A DNA stretch of 64,000 nucleotides from Aurifilum marmelostoma. Its lineage: Eukaryota > Ascomycota > Sordariomycetes > Diaporthales > Cryphonectriaceae. Below are positions 11,369 through 22,439 of this stretch, in pieces. Positions within the stretch are counted from its first letter, which is position 1, and each line of letters begins with the position of its first letter. The notes below the pieces were generated by a model. That model was not told where the DNA came from. It searched no databases and was given only the letters and a program-made list of their open reading frames with translations. Location: the NCBI GenBank assembly GCA_027559495.1, contig JAMXSV010000028.1, positions 868,001 to 932,000 of the forward strand, read 5' to 3'. A program made the translations under genes and the position numbers.

Positions 11369-12647
11369 AATGACGGCCGATGTAAAGTAAATAAATAAAC
11401 ACTACAAAAGAGGCACACGATTTCCTTGGCGAAATTTTATGGAGTATGGGAGTAAATCAATTGTTTCATCAATTGTAGGATATCACTGGGGCTTCTTGTT
11501 GTACACCCGGGCGCACTTGGAATTGTCCAGTCACATGCTCCAAACCAAGATTGATAGGTCAGAATGAACAAAAATCCGAACATGGATCATTTGAAAATCA
11601 GACCAGCTTCCAATGCATGATCGCAGAGCATCATTGTCCATTACAGCCATTTTTGACAGATTTTGCTGAATGCTAAGATCAAAAATTTGAATAATGCATG
11701 ATTAAACTATCAATTAAATTATTACGTACTTACTCCGTTCTTAAAAAAAATACTAAAGAACAACCTCTGTGTGAACATGTCCAAAATATCTACACGCACC
11801 CATCTACTCCCTCTTTCGAAGGGTGAATGCTAGTCCCTTTTCACACGAATTCACAGCATGCACGGGTTATCTGTCGCACAAGTCTTCAAAGAACTTGGAA
11901 ATTTGAACGACCAACGGGGTGGCAAGACCTACCAGGGTTCTATCCTCCGTATCTATAGAGATCAGCCAGTTGTAGTTCTGTCTTGTAGCTCGGAACCCTA
12001 TGCGAGGAACATTTATCAGCAAGCAACTCAGCCTATATCATGCTGCTGGTACCATCAAACTCAAGACAGTAGCAGTCAAACTTATGTGCAACCACAAAGA
12101 CGGATGGGAATGGGCAGGGAAAAGAAGGAGAGGGCGAGGAAATGGGGCGGCCAAGTGGTGAAGTCGTCGTGATTATGGATAGGCTATTAGATAGGACAGG
12201 GTGGAAGTATGCTTGCGATCTCACGGACAGTGGAAGGTCACCACGGGAGTCCAAGGCAGGCGGGCAGGCAGGTAGAAAGTGGGTGGATGCAGGCAAGAAC
12301 GTCAATGTGGAGAGGGACAGCAGGTGAGCGGGCAAAGAATGGATAATGAAGTGAACGTGTTCATTAGAGGGTCCTGTTCCCCAAAACGGAGCTAACAATT
12401 TCACCATAACCTTCAATTTGTTGGTTTTCATCTGCGATTTGATGAACATTTTTTGGTACCCCCCCTCATAACTCCGCCCTGTCGGAATCACCGACACAAT
12501 CCAGTTGACTCGTGTGTGCGTGTGTGAAATATGCTCAAACCTGTGTAGCAAAGTTAGGCCGTAAGGCGGGCTGGCTGTATAAAGACCGCACAAGATGACT
12601 CTCGCGAGACATCTAGATACGATGCTTCTCGCTCTCTAATAGGAAGG
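11369..12647. other. Convergent intergenic region
   Basis: Lies between the small gene (+) and the KH-protein gene (-). It is AT-rich at 11600-11770. ORFs at 11858-12172 and 12033-12593 overlap on opposite strands, lack domains, and are treated as chance or UTR. Confidence 0.5.
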
Positions 12648-14181
12648 TTAGCCTCGTGCAGGCTGGGCAGGGCCTTTGTTTGAGGTCTCACCGAGTCTCG
12701 AGTACAGCATGTATAGGGCCATGCGGTTGCACTCCTCTGTGCCAGTGATGGTGACCAGTCGCTCGTTGCTGTTGTCCTGAGGCTCGTTGATCTTGATGAC
12801 GCTGCCACTTATCTGCCGGATCTCGTTGATCTTCTGGCCACCCTTGCCGATGATGGCGCCGACCATGTCGTTAGGAATATAGATCTGCTGTGTCAGAGGG
12901 GCACCTGGCATTCCGGGGCCTCCGTGCATAGGCTGCGCCTGAGGACCACCGTGGGCGTGGGGACCGGCGTGAGGGCCATGGTGAGGCTGCATGTGAGGTG
13001 CTGGCCCATACGAGCCGCCAGCCTGTGCGCCGTAGTGCATGGGAACTGCGGGGTTCGGCTGGGCCGGGTGAGGCTGAGCACCGTATGGAGGCGCGTAGGA
13101 CTGTGGCATCTGATGAGAGCGAGGGTCTTGACGGGGGTTGTTTCTGCCGTAGTTTTCGGGACGGCCGTAGTTCCCACCGGCCGGTTGAGGCATGTATGGA
13201 ACCACTTGCATTCCACCAGGAATCGCGCCAGTTGGTCCACCGCTGCGAGTGGCGTATGCGGATGCGGCAGGGCCTCCGAAACGCTCGTTGAGCTGCTCGA
13301 GCAGTGTGCTCGCCACATAGTACGTAGCAATGTGAACAGCGTCTGCGACACCCATCACAACCAGGGAACGCTCGGTGGACAGCGGCAGAACAGAGTCGGA
13401 AGCATTGAGCCTGGCGCCTGAGGCCTCTTGGATCTCCTTGATCCGGGCACCGCCCTTGCCAATGATAGAGCCTATCAGGATGGAGGGAATAAGCAGTCGG
13501 AGTGGGTACGTCTTTGACTGAGGGTTCGAGGCCTCCACCAGCGGCTCATTGTTGAGGGTACGGATGATGAGACCAAAAGCCTGTCTGGGTCAGTGAACTG
13601 ATCGCTGCCAAACACATCAGATTGTGGACTTTACGAACCTTGGCAACAGCATCAACGCTGCCGCTAACGGTCAGGATGCGCTCAATGGCACCCTTCTGAT
13701 AGTCCGAGACTGTACACTTAGCGCTGGACATCTGCCTGATCTTGGACACATTCTCTCCACCTTTCCCGATGATGGTGGCGGCCTCTGGGCTGGTGATGAC
13801 AGCGCGTATGTGGATCCAGGCCGTCTCGTCGTGGGCCGCCGCAGAAGACGCCTGAGTTGTGCTGCCGGGCCCACTCTGCGTGCTCACGATGGGCTTCGTC
13901 TCGGACGTGACCTCGGGCACGACAATCTCGCCCTGGCCATCCTTGGCCTCTGTCTTCTCGCCATTGGTCTTTGTCTCCGTCTTGGGGATCTCGGGCAGGG
14001 AGTGAACCTCTGCGGTCTCGGTCTGACCGTTCTCGGAAGGTGACTTCCTCAGCTCCTCCTCCTCGCCTCGGATGACCTTGTCGAGGGCGGGCCGCTTCGC
14101 ATCGGGCTGATCCGTCCGGGAAGGAGAGGAGGTCTCCTCCAGGGGACGCTTGGTTGACTGGGTTGGGGGTGAGGCCGACAT
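12648..14181 (-). CDS. Three-KH-domain RNA-binding protein (PCBP/Rnc1/Pbp2-like)
   Basis: Two exons (14181-13639 and 13580-12648) with a 58-bp GT-AG intron give 491 residues. The N-terminal 115 residues are acidic and low in complexity. KH1 (about 120-190) contains IIGKGGENVSKIRQ. KH2 (about 205-280) has SIIGKGGARIKEIQ. KH3, near the C-terminus, has AIIGKGGQKINEIR followed by VTITGTEECNRMALYML. All three keep the GxxG RNA-contacting loop as GKGG. Between KH2 and KH3 is a Gly/Pro/His/Gln-rich linker. The architecture matches S. pombe Rnc1 and S. cerevisiae Pbp2/Hek2, which bind C/U-rich mRNA elements and affect mRNA stability. The start at MSASPPTQST is preferred over an ATG four codons upstream; both are in frame. 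The family assignment is firm; the exact orthologue is not. Confidence 0.9.
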
Positions 14182-16350
14182 GATGATACGCAACTAAAGT
14201 CCGGATGCTCTTTCTCGGGTCAAAGTGGTTATTTCTTGATGGTTCTTTTTCTTTGGTCTTCTTGAGATAGTAGTTCAATTGTTGTTGTTCTTAATCTACA
14301 CCTGTGGGGCGAATTCGCGAAGGAAAACGTGCAGGTGCAGTGGCGTGTCGGGTATGGGCTGGACGGATCGAGTTGATAGACGGGGTCGACGGCGAGGGAG
14401 GTCGATGCAGTGTAGAATACGCCAGGAGAGACAGTCGCAAACAAGCGATTGCTTTGCTAGCGCTGCGGGAGAAAGAGAGAGAGAGAGAGAGGTGTCAAGT
14501 GTTGGGAGAACACAACGCCTCTCTGATGACTGCTTCAGATGGGCTGTAGTGTGTGCGTGTGTGTAGCCTGCTCAGGATGCTGGCCAGGCGATAGAAGACT
14601 TGGAGTGCTGAACGGATTGAGGTATCGTGCCAGGATCGTGTGGAAGGTTGAAAGGTTGTGTGGTCGGGCAGAGGCAGGCAGGTGTGGAGGTAGGTAGGTA
14701 GTCAAGGGAGACGAGGCGGGAGAAAGGTGGGAGGTTTTGATAGTTGACGTTGCGCTCAGAAAAGAACTCAAGAAGCTGGCAGATGCGATGAGGTAGAAAG
14801 GGCAGTCAGAATGCCGAGACACCACAGCTCAAACCTTTCTTTTGCACCTCCACGGGGAGAAGCAAGCACCCAGAACCGCCGTCTCAGGTAGATGACTCCT
14901 TAGGTCCAACGCGGCGTCGTATCGTGTCTATCGGCTGGAGGAGCTGCTTAGCGGGGTGCTTCTGCTTGCACTAGAGGAATCTGTCTGCGACCTGTCAGAT
15001 TATTGCTTCCTGGCCAGTTCGTCTGTGATAGAGAGGGCAGGAACAAGGTTGGCGGCGGAACGTGTGTGAAGGATGAGGTGAGGTGAAATAGCTCGACGTT
15101 AACAAATTGTGGGCTTGGTGGGAATCTGGCCTGGGAGCTTGGGAGCTGGGGCAGGCAGGGAAGGGGCAAGTGGGTGCTGAAACGGTAAGGGTCGTCGTCT
15201 GCGCACACTCGTAGCACACCACGTCCTCTGTATGGTGGACCATCAAAATGAAATGACATGAATCAAATAAGAACAAATTTGAGTCAAAAGCCCCAGGAGT
15301 AAGTCTGCCGGGCGTGACGGCCGACCGAGAAGGGAGACGAGTTCGTTTTGTTCGTACCTGTTAAGATCAACCACACGCACAGGGAGGGTTAGACCAGGCG
15401 GGCTGGCGAAAACAAGGGGCGTCGAGGAAAATCAAACGTGCAGGAGACCGGTCGTAGTGATGCCAGCGGCTGGACTGAGAAAAGAAGCAAAGCAGCGAAG
15501 CCTTGTGTCCGTGGCAAAACTTTCTCAGGCCTCGCGCGGGGGGGTTCAGAGGTGCGAGTGGAGGTTCAACGGGCCAGGGGTGGGAAAAAGAAAGAGGGTT
15601 TTGGTGATGTGATAATCGAGAGAAGTCTGGACGGGCACAAAAGTCGAGGAAGAAAAGACAGGATACAACCCCCCCCCTGCCCCCTTCCCCATCTGCCGTG
15701 GAAAAGAAGCTAGCTCACATTCCCTTGGGCCTCGCCTTCCACCCGCCCGCAGCAGATTCAACTGTGGGTCCAAGTCAGATAGATGGTCCGTGCTCTCCAA
15801 CGCCGTGACACAAAGTTCTGAGCCAAGCAGCGCTTGGGCTAGGCCCAGCAGCCACCCGTAGGCCCCCAAGAACGAGCGCAGGTGGTGGCACCTGTGTGCG
15901 AGACCCCTTAGCCCCTGTACACGCGCTGCCCTGCCGCCTCTTTGGGGGTTGCATTAGGCGTCCAATGGGGTCCTCCGAAGACAGCTACTGTACCAATAGC
16001 GATTTGTCTCTATTCGAGGAATGTCCCAGCGCACACAGCGCAATGAGGCTTGCGAGGGTAAAATTGCATAGTAGCACCACGGCCATGTCAGCTTGCCAAT
16101 CCCGTCCTCTAGGTGATACATGGAGCTGCTTTTTTTTTTGTCGCTCTCAGACCTCGCCCCCCCTCTTCCACCACGGAACTTTTCCCCCGGTTCTTCCGAG
16201 ACGGGCCGTGGTTCATTGGCGCAGTGCATAATGTGACGGGCGAAAAGTAACATCCCCCTTGAAACCACTCTTCCTTGTGCTATGCAACACCAACCGGACC
16301 CCCCTTGACTCACTCGGAAGAAGAAGAAGAAGAAAGACAAAGAAATAAAA

Positions 16351-16374
16351 ATTGGGCTAGGCCAATCAGCCAAT
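16351..16374. promoter_or_regulatory. Cluster of three CCAAT boxes
   Basis: ATTGG at 16351-16355 (inverted) is followed by two direct CCAAT words at 16362-16366 and 16370-16374, about 170-195 bases upstream of the CENP-K-like start. CCAAT is the binding word of the fungal HAP/CBC complex. Presence is direct; function is inferred. Confidence 0.4.
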
Positions 16375-16446
16375 CAGCGTCGACAGGACATCTGATCCAG
16401 GGACCGTCGCATCAAAACTACGAAGAAATCTTCTAGGTTCCAAGAA

Positions 16447-16468
16447 ACGCGTCGACACGCGACACGCG
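16447..16468 (+). promoter_or_regulatory. MCB-like ACGCG cluster upstream of the CENP-K-like gene
   Basis: One perfect ACGCGT (16447-16452) and two further ACGCG words (16457-16461 and 16464-16468) lie in 22 bases, 77-98 bases upstream of the ATG. ACGCGT is the MluI cell-cycle box bound by MBF at G1/S genes in yeasts. Confidence 0.5.
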
Positions 16469-16544
16469 CTAAGAGCAGCATCGGCGGGTCACTCAGCTGT
16501 CACAAATCTGCGGTGTCAAGGACGTGTAGGCTCAGCCGTGGACA

Positions 16545-17630
16545 ATGGAGGACCCTGCGATGGTTGTGACGAGCGAGGATCTGCACGCCACGTATCTGGA
16601 CCGCTCGCGGAAAGAGCTGCAGAAGAAAATTGAGCAGCTCAAGCGATCGCTCGCAGAGGTGATTCATCCAGCAAGCTGTACAGACCAAGGTACCCTCGGC
16701 TGACTCCAATGACAGGAGACTGAGAGGCTCGCTATCGTAGCCAGGAGACAGCAAAGTTCAGGGAAGCCTAATGGTGCAGGGGCAGTTGGCACAAAACAGC
16801 AACTAGACGCTGTAGCTGAGGCGTACAAAGAGGTTGCAGCATCCGAACCTCTTCTGCCATTCCCAGACTCTGTCCTGCCGGCACTCCTTGCCTTGCGCAC
16901 CACCAACTCGACCATCAATGAGTCCAAGAAATTTCTCGCCTCGCAAAAGGTCTCTCTGCAGAGTGCGCAGGACCAGTTGGAAACGGGGAAGGCCGGCCTG
17001 ACTGACCAGAAGGCACTCACATCAGCTCTGGAGCATCGGATCCAGTCACTGCGGGTTGGCATCGAATCGAGGACCGCGATGAGTCCTGGGCAGGTTGCTC
17101 GCGAGAAGATCTCGGAACTCAAGAGACAGATCAAGGAGACAGATGCAGACAGGTCAAGACTGCTCAAGATCCTAGGCTCCTTCATTGACGAGCGCTTGGC
17201 TATACTGCTGGCAGCGGAACAGATCGGTGGTCCAGTGGCTGGTGACATGATGGATGTCGACGCCGAAGTCTTAGAGGCTGGATTCAGCGCGACTGGCAAG
17301 CGCAAAAAGCCCAAGGCAGATGCCTCGCCAGACAAACGGCAGCGGAGGATAGACCACATGTTTAGTGGAGGTCAGGATGGTCAGGGCGAAGGCGAAGGGG
17401 TAGCTGAACTCGACAGGCGAGCCGCCGCCGGGGACGAGATGCAGAGGCTGGTTGAGGAGCTGATGAACAGACTGCTGGCAGCCAAAGGGTCCAGCTCGGA
17501 AGCATATATCGACGTGCCCGAGGAATCGGCATCTGTTCGGTTTCTAACCCGAGTCAAAGTGGCCGAGTTCCACCCGCGAGATTCAAAGCGCCTAAGATTG
17601 GTGGATTTCGGCCGAGAAATTGGAGATTGA
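16545..17630 (+). CDS. CENP-K-like inner kinetochore protein
   Basis: Exon 1 is 16545-16658 and exon 2 is 16716-17630, with a 57-bp GT-AG intron; the product is 342 residues. It begins MEDPAMVVTSEDLHATYLDRS, and the first exon is a charged helix (RKELQKKIEQLKRSLAE). Long heptad-like stretches follow (ESKKFLASQKVSLQSAQDQL; VAREKISELKRQIKETDADR), then a Lys/Arg-rich, nuclear-signal-like segment (GKRKKPKADASPDKRQRR). The C-terminal block, VAEFHPRDSKRLRLVDFGRE, resembles the conserved end of fungal CENP-K/Sim4 proteins as I remember them. CENP-K is part of the CCAN complex linking centromeric chromatin to the outer kinetochore. Upstream MCB and CCAAT words suggest cell-cycle-regulated expression. 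The assignment rests on the C-terminal block and coiled-coil character, so it is moderate. Confidence 0.68.
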
Positions 17631-18572
17631 AATAGATTAGGCGGAGGGAACCTTTCCTTGCCCTCAGCTCTGTTCAGCTGCTGTTATTGATCGCCTGCTT
17701 TGGCCACTCTGAGCCGTGGAAGATGCCTATGAAGTATCATACGAGCATGAAGTCAGGGTTTGTCTTTGTCATTGGTAGGAATATCATGCAAACGCCTCCT
17801 CAGTACACACACTAGGTCTTCCAAGATGTGCAATATCAGTCTGCTCCTCATGGCGCCGTGGCATTGATTATTTCCTGGAGCCAAAATTATGTACTGGTCC
17901 ACAAACAGACGGACAAGTCAGATCTTCATTTGTGAGCCAAGATCTGAAATCATATACACATGATACCGACATACCTTTTCACAATGATGAAACTCGCTCA
18001 ATATATTTTGATTGCGAGGGCCACGGAACACATATTGAAATCCACGCAGCGTGCGGCGCTATGTCGCTGTTGTCCAGTCAGCCAATCAAAAGCCAAGTTC
18101 GACGGCCAAAGTACAGAACCATACTTGGTGTACTGAAGTGTTTTATCGACATCACAGCTAACCAGCCTTTGACTTTCCCGCAGATGGAATGCCATATACT
18201 CTAGGCTATCGCAAAGAATTTGAAATTGTGATCGCGTCAAATATATAGATGACAAGGGAGAAAAGCCAGTCATCGTACATGCAAATGAGAATGGAGAGGA
18301 AAGCAAGGAAAAGAAGGAGAAAAAAGGTACAACGGCGGCAAGTTCCGTGATAGGGTGGCCGAGACAGGGGAGGGGCGTTAAAGTGGTACTCCAAGTCGCG
18401 TCTCGAACGCGTCGCTCTTTCCAAATACTCAGAACCTTGCTAGAGAATCCCACCAAGAGGGACGTGAGGTAACATTTCCAGCTCTACTCACTCACTTTTT
18501 TTGTCCCCTCCTGTCTCCGTCAAACACACCAACAAGCCTTCATTACCTCGTCTGTTCTGTCCCATCCGAGAC
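17631..18572. other. Intergenic region upstream of dUTPase
   Basis: It carries the 3' end of the CENP-K-like gene and the dUTPase promoter. Apart from the ACGCG pair near 18397-18412 I see nothing specific. The ORF 17932-18204 has no supporting features. Confidence 0.5.
18397..18412. promoter_or_regulatory. MCB-like sites upstream of dUTPase
   Basis: CGCGT at 18397-18401 (ACGCG on the other strand) and a perfect ACGCGT at 18407-18412 lie about 161-176 bases upstream of the dUTPase ATG. They match the binding word of the G1/S factor MBF. Confidence 0.5.
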
Positions 18573-19421
18573 ATGACCACCGACAACGCCCTCCAACCAC
18601 CATCACCAGCTTCCCATCCAACCAAGCGCGTCAAGCTTGACGAGAACACTGCAACCACTGCTGCAGCCAGCAACACCACCTCGCCTGCAGACACGATGGC
18701 CGCCCCGCCGCTTATGATCAAGAGGCTCTCGGAGAAGGCCCGCCTGCCCACCCGCGGCAGCGCCTTCGCAGCTGGCTACGACATCTACGCATCCAAGCCC
18801 ACCGTCATCCCGGCGCGTGGCAAGGCGCTTGTCGACACAGATATTAGCATGGCATGCCCGCCAGGAACATGTGCGGCACCTCCCCGGTCGCGTCTCGTTC
18901 TTGTCCTTGCACTCTTGCCATCAGAGGACTGACCCTAGCTCTTCAGACGGCCGCATCGCCCCTCGTTCCGGCCTAGCCTCAAAGGTATGCAGGACGCTCC
19001 AACAAGCCCAGGACCAAAGACAATATTTCGACTGATCAGCTAACATCAATCGCTATAGCACTTCATAGACACTGGTGCAGGCGTGATCGACGCAGACTAC
19101 CGCGGCCAGGTCAAGATTCTCCTCTTCAACCACTCCGAGGCCGACTTTTCCGTATCCGAGGGCGACCGCGTTGCCCAGCTCGTGCTGGAGCGTATCTACA
19201 CCCCCGAGGTGGTCGAGGTAGCCGAGCTTGAGGACAGCGTCCGCGGCGCCGGCGGTTTCGGCTCGACCGGCGGTTTCGGCTCGAACCTCGTCGCGACGGT
19301 CACTGCGACCACTGATGGGGCCAAGGACGCCGCCCCCACCCCCGCGGTCGAGGTCAAGGTCGCTCCTGCCGCTGCGAATGGCGCTGGCGGGGAGAATGGC
19401 CAGCAGCAGCCGTCGTCTTAG
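18573..19421 (+). CDS. DUT1: dUTP diphosphatase (dUTPase)
   Basis: Hydrolyses dUTP to dUMP and pyrophosphate, keeping uracil out of DNA and feeding dTMP synthesis. Exons are 18573-18870, 18947-18984 and 19059-19421 (232 residues); the middle exon is only 38 bp. The trimeric dUTPase motifs appear in order: AAGYDIYA (I), GRIAPRSGLA (II, rebuilt across the first splice, giving PPGTYGRIAPRSG), GAGVIDADYRG (III), GDRVAQLVLE (IV) and RGAGGFGSTG (V). Motif V is directly followed by a second GGFGS copy. An Ala/Pro/Thr-rich tail of about 45 residues then extends past the usual end of the enzyme. The N-terminal 45 residues are polar and contain KRVKLDE, a possible nuclear signal. The gene sits between the CENP-K-like gene and PCNA and has MCB-like sites upstream. 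Confidence 0.95.
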
Positions 19422-20023
19422 AATGTCTGGTGGCAGAAGAAGAAGGCGTCTGTGCTGCGTGCAGGCCAATTGCCTAGCACGCCGGACCTGGCTGAGAAGA
19501 CCACCAGGCTGCGGGCGGAGGGGAAAGACGTCCCGTGGCCGTGGACAGAGCATCGCGTCGGGCTCTCTGATACGTGCTGGATCAGCACCGCTCTCTGAGA
19601 AGTCACACGTTCCCAAAGTCCTGATTGTACGAACCAGCATTGTTGTCACTGTGCCGTGAAGCAGCATTAATACGCTGCGGCGTTTTGGACAACCTTTTTG
19701 GGGATACTGACTAGGCTGATTGGTGGTACTGAGGTTTAAAAGAGAGGTGCTGAGGTCTCAAAAAGAGGGGGGAGAGGGAGAAGGGGCACTGCATCCAGGT
19801 TAACACTAGGTATTGGCGCGAGGCACAGACAAGATGATATTGTGTTCACGTCCAATACGGACTAGTCACGAGACTCATGAATTAGTTGATAATATTCACT
19901 GCGCAAGCATGTCCCACGCTTCCTTCTATCGTATTGTCTTGCACGATCCTTCTAATTCTCTATCAATATGCTCCAGAGGGAATGCAACCATGACCCTTTC
20001 TAACCGCGCAGATCTAACCCAGT
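19422..20023. other. Convergent intergenic region
   Basis: Shared 3' region of dUTPase (+) and pyridoxal kinase (-). It contains a polypurine stretch near 19740-19785. No supported gene. Confidence 0.55.
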
Positions 20024-21538
20024 CTACATTGTCTGCGCCTTAAACTCCACTTTCGGTTCCCTCAGCGACCCGAGATGCCTTACGAGCCTCAGCTCCGCCG
20101 CTTTGGACCGCGCGAGGTGCATCCTCTTCTCGTCCAGCCCGCCCGCCGCCGCCTCCTGCACCCTCGCCACCTCGGCCTTCATGCCCTCGCACGTCGCGTC
20201 GAGCACCTCGTGCATGCTGCCCAGCACCTTCTCGGCGGCCCGCGCAAGGGGCAGGTCCAGGGCGCCCACGTCATCCGGGCTGAGCCACGAGGCGGTGCTG
20301 CCGAGCGACGGCGCGGCGGAGCTGCTCATGCTGGTCACGGCCTCGCGCATGCGCACCACCATCAGGGCGCCGAACATGTCGCCCGTGCCGGAGAAGTAGG
20401 CGTCGATGGCGGGGAAGCGGATCTTGAAGGCGCGGGGCTTGCGGTCTGAGGTCATTGTGGAGCCGATGACGGAGAGGGTGGAGGGTCTGCCGTTGGGTGT
20501 GGAAGGGGTGGACGAGGAGGAGGGAGGAGTGGAGGTCGGTGTGGATGTGTCGAGGGAGACGGAGGTCAGGATGATGTGTGGCACGTGGTAGGTGTCGTGG
20601 ATGACCTCGATGGCGCGGGTGAGGGAGGCCATGTCTGTTATCTCGACGCCGGAGAGGAGTCTATGTTTCGATCTTTGGTCAGCAACGCTTACTCTCTATA
20701 CTTGATATATATAATCGGAAATGCAAAGGGGGTTTTTGTCTCCACGTACTCGGCCTCAAACTGATTCGGCAGGATCAGATCCGCGTGCGGCAACAGGCTC
20801 TTATACGCAGGCACGACGTCCTGCGCAACATAGAGCTTGCCGTTGTCGCCCATCACAGGGTCCAGCACCCAGAAGAAAGACCCCGGCTGGCCTTTTCTCC
20901 TCGCCTTGTCCTTGAGCTCCTCCGCGATGCGCCCCACGGCCTGGACCGCCTCCGCGCCTGGTATGTAGCCCGACAGCATCATGTCGAAGTCGTCGAGGTA
21001 GGACTGCTTGAGGCCCTCGTAGAGATCGGTAATCTCCTGCGCGGAGACCTTGGTGCCCTTGACCTGTCTGTAGCCGGTGTGATTGCCTGCACACCAGGAG
21101 AAACAGAGAGAGGAATGTCAGAAAGAAGTCCCAGTTAAACCCCCCCAAAAAGGACAAAGCAAGGTAGACTGACTGAACTGCACCGTATTCAGTGCGGCCA
21201 CATCACAACCCAGCGACTGCATCGTGAACACGGCGATCTTGTTGCCGACATATCTGCGGTTGGAGTATATGGTCAGCCCCCAGTCTCGACCTTGTTCTTG
21301 TCTTCTTCCTCTTTCCTCTGCTGATTTGAGCTCTTTCTTCTGCTCTCGGGGTTCGGGTGCGCGAGACTTACCCAGAGACGACCTTCGCATCTTGTCAGCA
21401 CGGCTGTGATCCTCTTCTCGAACACTTTTTTTTCTTTTTCTTTTTCTTCTTTTCTCAACATGGGGACGGGGTACTGTTCCGTACATGGCTGGCCACGGCC
21501 AGAACGCGGGTCTCCGGGACTGGCAAGTCCGTCGACAT
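20024..21538 (-). CDS. BUD16: Pyridoxal kinase (Bud16-type), with an 11-nt microexon
   Basis: Phosphorylates pyridoxal, pyridoxine and pyridoxamine with ATP in vitamin B6 salvage. Five exons: 21538-21485, 21382-21372, 21253-21174, 21086-20750 and 20660-20024, giving 372 residues. The start MSTDLPVPETRVLAVASH is followed by an 11-nt exon (21372-21382) that supplies VVSG, then YVGNKIAVFTMQSLGCDV. This rebuilds the family's SHVVxGYVGNK substrate/ATP-site motif, which no other splice choice gave. Further landmarks are NTVQFSNHTGYRQVKG, the DPVMGDNGKLY motif, LILPNQFEAELLSG and the GTGDMFGALM catalytic loop. The usual family loop is GTGD with its Asp base, and it is present. Family length is about 310-380, so the gene looks complete. 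An (AG)12 repeat lies just upstream at 21608-21631. Confidence 0.92.
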
Positions 21539-22439
21539 CGTCGATTGCTGTCTCGGGGTTGTAGGGGCAGTGGGGACTGCGTTTCTTATGGAGAGTTGGG
21601 GGTAGACAGAGAGAGAGAGAGAGAGAGAGAGCGTAGGCGGGGCGCAACAAGATTGTATAAACAGGCAAAAAGACCTTTGGGGTGATTCGAATCAATCAAT
21701 GTAAAAAGAGTCAATTGCTGACGGATAGAGGATCTATGGGGTATACGTGACAAGTACGTCTGCGTAACGAGCATGAGCGAGGTGAATTAAAAGAGTCATC
21801 GTCTAGAAATATGCTGCTGTGTAATGACAAACGGAGTGGCCGGCAGTGGATTGGACACTTACTCAGGGCACTTGATCGCAGCGAGAAAGAAAAAAAAGTG
21901 CCCCGCAGTCGCAGTCGCGTTCGGTCCGCGGGGGGTAGCCCGGACCCCACGTTTTGCGCTGTGGCGCTGTCTTGCATGCCCACCCGCCCCCCAGCTGCTG
22001 CGATCATCGGTGCATCCCTCTCCCGCATTGGTGCAAGGTACCCGGCAGCGTTCAACCATTCTTTTGTCTTGCTTGCCGGAACGGTGCCTGGTAGAAGCCA
22101 TAATTATGTCTGCTTGATTCAAATTTTTGGTTGGGTTGATCTTTTCTTTTTTTTTCTTCTGTCTCATTACGGTTGAAGATGAGATGGAGGCCCTCTCTCG
22201 TCCCAGATAAACACACCCATGCCCTCCAGATAATGCTCTATATTGGAAGGCAGTATCATGCAGCTCCCCCTCCTTCTCAAGACGCACGTCAGATTAGCTC
22301 AAAACGTAGCAGCTCCTTCATTTCGTGACGGATATTATCCTGTGAGCCATGTCGCAGCGTCCATTCTCACATGTCATCAGTGTAGCCTGGTCGTGAACCT
22401 CCTTTATCAATACATCACGCGCTTATCCCTGTAGTCAAA
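21539..22439. other. Intergenic region between pyridoxal kinase and PCNA
   Basis: Carries the pyridoxal kinase promoter and the PCNA 3' region. It contains (AG)12 at 21608-21631 and an A-rich/T-rich pair near 21890 and 22143-22157. ORFs here overlap each other in several frames and are unsupported. Confidence 0.5.
21608..21631. repeat. (AG)12 microsatellite
   Basis: Twelve AG units, about 70 bases upstream of the pyridoxal kinase start (CT on its coding strand). It may be part of a pyrimidine-rich fungal core promoter. Confidence 0.9.

Larger units (their letters stand above)
14182..16544. other. Long divergent promoter region
   Basis: About 2.4 kb between the KH-protein gene (-) and the CENP-K-like gene (+). 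It holds an (AG)9 microsatellite (14474-14491), a GT-rich stretch near 14548-14563, a C-rich run near 15669-15690, a T10 run at 16130-16139, three CCAAT boxes near 16351-16374 and an ACGCG cluster at 16447-16468. The KH gene probably has a long 5' leader here. ORFs such as 15438-15713 are unsupported. Confidence 0.55.

Noticed and set aside
11858..12593. Overlapping ORFs on both strands between the small gene and the KH gene
   Set aside because: No start context, domain or splice partners; the positions fit 3' untranslated DNA.
19053..19667. 204-codon minus-strand ORF across the dUTPase 3' half
   Set aside because: It spans coding exon and 3' region indiscriminately, and the dUTPase motifs are unambiguous on the plus strand.
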